Below are positions 7,688 through 11,325 of a stretch of DNA of 11,325 nucleotides, in pieces. The first letter of the stretch is position 1. Each line of letters starts with the position of its first letter. Below the pieces are notes generated by a model. That model did not search any database and was not told the origin of the DNA. It was given only the letters and a program-made list of their open reading frames with translations. This DNA is from Pseudomonadota bacterium (GTDB lineage: Bacteria > Pseudomonadota > Gammaproteobacteria > Enterobacterales > Enterobacteriaceae): positions 1 to 11,325 of the forward strand of contig JAEYFY010000111.1 in NCBI GenBank assembly GCA_023454395.1, in the 5' to 3' direction. The position numbers were made by a program, and so were the translations under genes.

Positions 7688-8006
7688 TACAGATAATAAT
7701 TATTCTTATTTGATGATGGGTAATACTACCTATATTTGCCACAGAATAAGTATGAAATAGAGAGTAAATAAAAAGAGGTGTTGTTATTGAAAAGATAAAC
7801 CATCCTTGGTTGCTAGTCCGTTTCCTTCCGTGGTTAATAATCCATAATTCGGGTATATAAAAGAGACTGATTAAATAAGAGAAACGTCAAAGAAAATAAG
7901 ATAAGGTATGGGGGATGCTATCTTTCCTTGTAATATAGCGACCTTTATTCTTTAATAGCCCTCAAATTTAAATCAAAACACGACCTAGTTGGATATTAAT
8001 CAATGT

Positions 8007-8034
8007 TTGCCTCTAGGATATGTAATATTATAAT
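8007..8034 (+). promoter_or_regulatory. Candidate sigma-70 promoter of unknown target
   Basis: TTGCCT (8007-8012) and a perfect TATAAT (8029-8034) are 16 bases apart. The next gene on this strand is hemN, more than 400 bases away, so this is either a distal hemN promoter, the promoter of a short RNA, or chance in AT-rich DNA. Confidence 0.3.
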
Positions 8035-8219
8035 TTAGGTAAAGATATAATTGTTACTATTATTAGAATCATCGAATTAAGAGGGAATAAAAGAATAATA
8101 AAACTAATATAACGAGATATTTAATTAATTTAAATCGTATTTTGAGTAATATATCGTTTTAAACTCGGTGTAAAAGTTTTCTTCTGATATTCCACGATGA
8201 ATTAACACGACTAACATAT

Positions 8220-8240
8220 TGAATAAACTTAATTTATTCA
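8220..8240. repeat. Perfect 8-bp inverted repeat upstream of hemN
   Basis: TGAATAAA (8220-8227) and TTTATTCA (8233-8240) are exact reverse complements around CTTAA, 37 bases before the CRP-type site. It could be an operator. It does not match the ArgR box, in which the TGAAT and ATTCA parts are much closer together. Confidence 0.5.
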
Positions 8241-8276
8241 TGAATATCTTTAATGGGTAAGACTATTTTTACATAA

Positions 8277-8292
8277 TGTGATTTACATCACG
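8277..8292 (+). promoter_or_regulatory. CRP/FNR-family binding site upstream of hemN
   Basis: TGTGA-TTTACA-TCACG matches the CRP consensus TGTGA-N6-TCACA at nine of ten conserved bases and is a perfect dyad across GTGAT-N4-ATCAC. FNR prefers TTGAT-N4-ATCAA, so this has the FNR spacing with one change per half-site. Since hemN serves anaerobic heme synthesis, FNR or shared control is attractive, but the bases favour CRP. A -10-like TATCAA (8316-8321) would place the site near -43, close to the class II activator position. Confidence 0.7.
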
Positions 8293-8315
8293 TCATATAT
8301 TTGAATGTTATCGCC

Positions 8316-8321
8316 TATCAA
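8316..8321 (+). promoter_or_regulatory. Candidate -10 element of hemN
   Basis: TATCAA matches the -10 consensus at four of six positions and lies at the distance expected for a promoter activated from the CRP/FNR-type site. It would give a 5' leader of about 130 bases containing the hairpin at 8327-8353. Confidence 0.3.
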
Positions 8322-8326
8322 TAAGA

Positions 8327-8353
8327 AGAGAGGGATCCACACGATACCTCTTT
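8327..8353 (+). repeat. Stem-loop in the predicted hemN leader
   Basis: AGAGG (8329-8333) pairs with CCTCT (8347-8351), and after one mismatch ATC pairs with GAT around a CACAC loop; two further outer pairs (one G-T) are possible. It lies about 110 bases before the hemN start. No role is known; no T run of terminator quality follows. Confidence 0.4.
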
Positions 8354-8447
8354 CGATCATATTCAGTTCCTGATTTATTGGTTACACTATTCTTTCAGAT
8401 ATTCATAATGTCTGTTTGCTGGTATGAAATATCAGCGGTTCACTTTT

Positions 8448-8453
8448 GGAAGG
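8448..8453 (+). promoter_or_regulatory. Ribosome binding site of hemN
   Basis: GGAAGG lies 7 bases before the ATG at 8461. It decides the start: an in-frame TTG at 8446 lies upstream of and partly next to this motif and would add five residues that E. coli HemN lacks. Confidence 0.8.
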
Positions 8454-8460
8454 TAGAGGC

Positions 8461-9834
8461 ATGTCAGAACAAACAATTATTTGGGATCTTGACCTGATCC
8501 ATAAGTATAACTATTCAGGTCCTCGCTATACATCATACCCAACAGCATTAGAATTTAATCAGCAATATGGCGATGATGATTTTATCAAAGCGACTCAACG
8601 CTATCTTGAGCGCCCTTTATCGCTTTATATTCATATTCCTTTCTGCCATAAGCTGTGCTATTTCTGCGGCTGTAATAAAATTATTACTCGCCATAAACAT
8701 AAAGCAGATGAATATCTTGATGTTTTAGAAAAAGAAATTATTAACAGAGCGCGCTATTTTAAAGACAGAAAAGTGACGCAAATGCATTGGGGCGGGGGGA
8801 CACCGACTTTTCTGGATAAACAACAAATTAGCCGATTGGTTTCGCTATTACGCCACCATTTTCATTTTGTTGATAATGCAGAACTCTCTATTGAGATTGA
8901 TCCACGTGAAATTGAGCTAGATGTTATCGACCATCTACGTCATGAAGGATTTAATCGCCTGAGTATGGGGGTGCAAGATTTCAATAAAAAAGTGCAACAA
9001 AAAGTAAATCGTGAGCAAGATGAAGCATTTATTTTTGCATTGGTAGAGCGTGCGCGTGAAGTGGGTTTTCACTCCACCAGCATTGACTTAATTTATGGTT
9101 TACCTAAGCAGACTAAAGAGAGTTTTGCCTTTACATTAAAACGCGTTATTGAGCTATCACCAGATAGATTGAGTGTTTTCAATTATGCGCACTTACCTAA
9201 TTTATTCGCGGCTCAGCGTAAAATTAAAGATGAAGATCTCCCTTTAGCAGAAGAAAAATTAGAAATATTACAAGAGACAATTTCTACGCTGACAACAAAC
9301 GGCTATCAGTTTATTGGTATGGATCACTTTGCTAAACCGGATGATGAATTAGCGGTTGCCCAACGTAAAGGTATTTTGCACCGTAATTTCCAAGGCTATA
9401 CCACTCATGAAGAGTGTGATTTATTAGGCATGGGAGTTTCTGCAATAAGTATGTTAGGTGATAACTATGCGCAGAATGAAAAAGTATTGAAAGAGTATTA
9501 TGCGCGAGTTAATCGTGAAGGAAATGCGCTATGGCGCGGTTTATCTCTGACTAATGATGATTGTATTCGCCGTGATGTAATTAAAACCTTAATTTGTAAT
9601 TTTAGCCTGCGTTTTTCTGATATTGAAAAAATGCACAATATTGTCTTCCATGACTATTTTAAAGAAGATTTAGAATTACTTGTGCCAATGAAGGATGACG
9701 GTTTAGTTGAAATAACAGTAGACGGCATTCAAGTTACACCACGAGGACGTTTGCTTATTCGTAATATTTGTATGTGTTTCGATACCTATTTACGAAATCA
9801 AATGCGCCAACGTCAATTCTCGCGTGTTATTTAA
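8461..9834 (+). CDS. hemN: Oxygen-independent coproporphyrinogen III dehydrogenase HemN
   Basis: Cytoplasmic radical-SAM enzyme that oxidatively decarboxylates coproporphyrinogen III to protoporphyrinogen IX without oxygen, a late step of heme synthesis. From the ATG at 8461 the product is 457 residues, exactly the E. coli HemN length. The CxxxCxxC cluster motif HKLCYFC uses Cys62, Cys66 and Cys69, with the HemN-specific Cys71 just after; Tyr56 before it and Glu145 in the SIEIDPREIE motif also match residues known to matter in E. coli HemN. GGGTPT (111-116) is the SAM-binding glycine motif. The C-terminal HemN domain ends RNICMCFDTYLR. A CRP/FNR-type site lies upstream. The gene converges on glnG with only 19 bases between stops, as in E. 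coli; the upstream neighbour differs. Confidence 0.98.
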   Translation: MSEQTIIWDLDLIHKYNYSGPRYTSYPTALEFNQQYGDDDFIKATQRYLERPLSLYIHIPFCHKLCYFCGCNKIITRHKHKADEYLDVLEKEIINRARYFKDRKVTQMHWGGGTPTFLDKQQISRLVSLLRHHFHFVDNAELSIEIDPREIELDVIDHLRHEGFNRLSMGVQDFNKKVQQKVNREQDEAFIFALVERAREVGFHSTSIDLIYGLPKQTKESFAFTLKRVIELSPDRLSVFNYAHLPNLFAAQRKIKDEDLPLAEEKLEILQETISTLTTNGYQFIGMDHFAKPDDELAVAQRKGILHRNFQGYTTHEECDLLGMGVSAISMLGDNYAQNEKVLKEYYARVNREGNALWRGLSLTNDDCIRRDVIKTLICNFSLRFSDIEKMHNIVFHDYFKEDLELLVPMKDDGLVEITVDGIQVTPRGRLLIRNICMCFDTYLRNQMRQRQFSRVI

Positions 9835-9844
9835 TTGATGAAGG

Positions 9845-9882
9845 GTTAGGGGATCAATATTCCTCTATCCCTAACTCTTTTA
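9845..9882 (+). terminator. hemN terminator overlapping the 3' end of glnG
   Basis: GTTAGGG (9845-9851) and CCCTAAC (9869-9875) form a 7-bp stem, extended by a G-T pair, followed by TCTTTT. The loop contains the glnG stop codon (9854-9856) and its last codons, so the element serves hemN while being partly coding on the other strand. The minus strand has no T run after the stem, so it is probably directional. Confidence 0.72.
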
Positions 9883-11278
9883 ATTTGCGGGTTAATGTAT
9901 TTCTTCCCCAACCTAATAATCTTGCTGCATCTTGTTTATGCCCTTGCGTATATGCCAAGGCACTGAGTAATAGTGTGCGTTCAAATTGAGGCAGTGCATC
10001 TGCTAAGATATTTTCTTTCCCTTCTCCTAATGTTTCATCTGCCCATAATGAAAGATGTTGTGACCAATGTTGAGAAGAAGCAATTCGATTGATATTTTTG
10101 GCTTTCTCATCAGGCTGGCGAATTTCTTGTGGTAAATCTTGAGGCATAATCTCTTGGCTTGCCGTCATTACCGTCAACCAGCGACACACATTCTCTAATT
10201 GTCTGACGTTACCTGACCAGCTATATTCCATCATTATTTGTAAACTTTGCTGATGAAGAACTTTGGCTTCGACGCCCAATTCTTTTGCTGTTTTTTGCAG
10301 AAAATAGCGCGCTAAGCTGGGAATATCTTCAGTTCTATCGCGTAATGGCGGCAACTGAATGCGTATAACATTGAGACGATGATAGAGATCTTCACGAAAA
10401 TCACCGGCTTGAACTCGCTTTTCTAAGTCTTGATGAGTTGCGGCGATAATACGCACATCGACTTTTACAGGGGCATAACCGCCTACACGATAAAATTGTC
10501 CTTCAGCCAGAACTCGCAGTAAACGTGTTTGAATATCAAGAGGCATATCACCAATTTCATCAAGAAACAGTGAACCGCCATTCGCTTGTTCAAATCGACC
10601 TTGGCGTACTTGAGAGGCGCCTGTAAACGCCCCCTTTTCATGACCAAAAAGCTCTGATTCAATCAAGTCTTTAGGAATTGCCGCCATATTTAGTGCGATA
10701 AAAGGAGAGGACGCTCTTGGGCTATGGCGATGTAATGCATGTGCCACTAACTCTTTTCCTGTACCCGATTCCCCATTAATAAGTACACTAATTGAGGAGC
10801 GAGAAAGCCGACCAATAATACGGTAAACCTCTTGCATTGCAGGTGCTTCGCCAATCATATCTGTCACTGATTGCAGCAAGGTTTCATCGGTATTGGGTTG
10901 TTTTTGTTCGCGATAATGCGTAATTGCGCGATCAATTAATGCCAATGTTTCGTCGATATCGAACGGCTTTGGTAAGTAATCAAATGCCCCTTGTTGATAG
11001 GCATTAACGGCAGCATCGAGATCAGAATGCGCCGTCATAATAATAACGGGCAGAGTTGGGTATTGTTCTTTAATTATTTTTAAAAGAGATAAACCATCCA
11101 TATCAGGCATACGAATGTCTGATAACAACACATCAGGTATTTCTGTATTGAGTGCATTAAGCACATCATTCGCATGTTCAAAGGCTTTACAAGACATGCC
11201 TTCACGAGAAATGGCTCGTTCAAGTACCCAGCGAATAGAGCTGTCATCATCAACAACCCATACATTTCCTTTTTGCAT
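9854..11278 (-). CDS. glnG: Nitrogen regulator NtrC (sigma-54 enhancer-binding protein)
   Basis: Response regulator that, phosphorylated by NtrB under nitrogen limitation, activates sigma-54 promoters such as glnA. The 474 residues (E. coli 469) show a receiver domain with acidic pocket DDD (10-12), phosphoacceptor Asp54, Thr82 and Lys104. The AAA+ domain follows with Walker A GESGTGKE (169-176), the sigma-54 contact loop GAFTGA (216-221), Walker B region GGSLFLDEIGD (234-244) and the arginine-finger region FREDLYHRLNV (294-304). The C-terminal Fis-type helix-turn-helix (about 446-468) has QDAARLLGWGRNTLTRKLKELG. AGGAG lies 7 bases before the ATG and overlaps the glnL stop, which points to coupled expression as the last gene of a glnA-glnL-glnG operon. 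Confidence 0.98.
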   Translation of the reverse strand: MQKGNVWVVDDDSSIRWVLERAISREGMSCKAFEHANDVLNALNTEIPDVLLSDIRMPDMDGLSLLKIIKEQYPTLPVIIMTAHSDLDAAVNAYQQGAFDYLPKPFDIDETLALIDRAITHYREQKQPNTDETLLQSVTDMIGEAPAMQEVYRIIGRLSRSSISVLINGESGTGKELVAHALHRHSPRASSPFIALNMAAIPKDLIESELFGHEKGAFTGASQVRQGRFEQANGGSLFLDEIGDMPLDIQTRLLRVLAEGQFYRVGGYAPVKVDVRIIAATHQDLEKRVQAGDFREDLYHRLNVIRIQLPPLRDRTEDIPSLARYFLQKTAKELGVEAKVLHQQSLQIMMEYSWSGNVRQLENVCRWLTVMTASQEIMPQDLPQEIRQPDEKAKNINRIASSQHWSQHLSLWADETLGEGKENILADALPQFERTLLLSALAYTQGHKQDAARLLGWGRNTLTRKLKELGIEEY

Positions 11279-11288
11279 TGGTTATCTC

Positions 11289-11325
11289 CTACTTAATTGG
11301 TAAATAAATAGAAAACTCAGTATTT
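11289..11325 (-). CDS. glnL: 3' end of nitrogen sensor kinase NtrB (partial)
   Basis: Only the end of the gene is in the window: on the minus strand it reads TEFSIYLPIK and stops at TAG (11289-11291). This closely matches the E. coli NtrB C-terminus (TEFSVYLPIRK, from memory). It lies 10 bases before glnG, the standard ntrB-ntrC order. NtrB phosphorylates and, with PII, dephosphorylates NtrC. The rest of the gene lies beyond the right edge. Confidence 0.85.
   Translation of the reverse strand, partial: NTEFSIYLPIK

Larger units (their letters stand above)
7688..8276. other. Gene-free AT-rich intergenic region upstream of hemN
   Basis: No credible gene was seen on either strand; frames are short and broken. 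The longest frames noted on the minus strand are 25 codons (ATG at 7801-7803) and 38 codons (8125-8241, discussed as a possible transposase scrap). Signals worth noting are a Fur-box-like sequence at 7692-7710, a sigma-70-like promoter at 8007-8034, an imperfect inverted repeat at 8111-8158 and a perfect one at 8220-8240. E. coli has yihI upstream of hemN; it is not present here. Confidence 0.6.

Noticed and set aside
7798..7835. AACCA with two TGGTT copies, suggesting alternative hairpins
   Set aside because: Stems of only five pairs and no terminator or gene directly downstream; likely chance.
8220..8240. ArgR box
   Set aside because: The TGAAT and ATTCA parts are separated by 11 bases, not the roughly 4 of the ArgR site.
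8446..8460. TTG as an alternative hemN start
   Set aside because: The ATG at 8461 has GGAAGG at ideal spacing and gives exactly the E. coli length and residue numbering.
7611..8460. Spot 42 (spf) or yihI upstream of hemN, as in the E. coli neighbourhood
   Set aside because: No sequence resembling the Spot 42 RNA or a YihI frame was found.

Overview
The window looks like chromosomal DNA of a low-GC enterobacterium of the Morganellaceae, most likely Proteus or a close relative. The housekeeping proteins (EnvZ, OmpR, GreB, Tex, HemN, NtrC) keep the lengths and key residue numbering of their E. coli counterparts, while codon use and intergenic DNA are strongly AT-rich. The genus is inferred from composition and gene order, not from a search.

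Layout, left to right. (1) 1-214: a promoter region on the minus strand with a four-unit Pho box laid out like the pstS promoter; its gene starts at or just beyond the left edge. (2) 215-2274: ompR-envZ on the minus strand, joined by an ATGA overlap. (3) 2424-2903: greB, also on the minus strand, divergent from tex (3085-5424, plus). (4) 5425-5905: a gene-free gap with two tandem terminators after tex and then a leader with two stem-loops. (5) 5906-7610: a tight operon of three small outer-membrane lipoproteins (CsgG-like, DUF4810-like, DUF799/GNA1162-like), closed by a strong terminator. (6) 7611-8460: an AT-rich gap without a convincing gene, but with a CRP/FNR-type site upstream of hemN. 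(7) 8461-9834: hemN (plus), convergent with glnG/ntrC (9854-11278, minus), followed at the right edge by the last codons of glnL/ntrB.

Most genes are core physiology: osmolarity sensing (OmpR/EnvZ), transcript cleavage and RNA polymerase rescue (GreB), an RNA-binding transcription accessory protein (Tex), oxygen-independent heme synthesis (HemN) and nitrogen control (NtrB/NtrC). The accessory element is the three-lipoprotein operon, which lies exactly where two E. coli neighbourhoods (ompB-greB-tex and hemN-glnLG) have been joined. It is the best candidate for an incompletely described system: a CsgG-type protein without curli genes, paired with a small helical-repeat-like lipoprotein and a GNA1162-like lipoprotein, plausibly forming an outer-membrane complex. 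No CRISPR array, tRNA, rRNA, intact insertion sequence or phage gene was seen.
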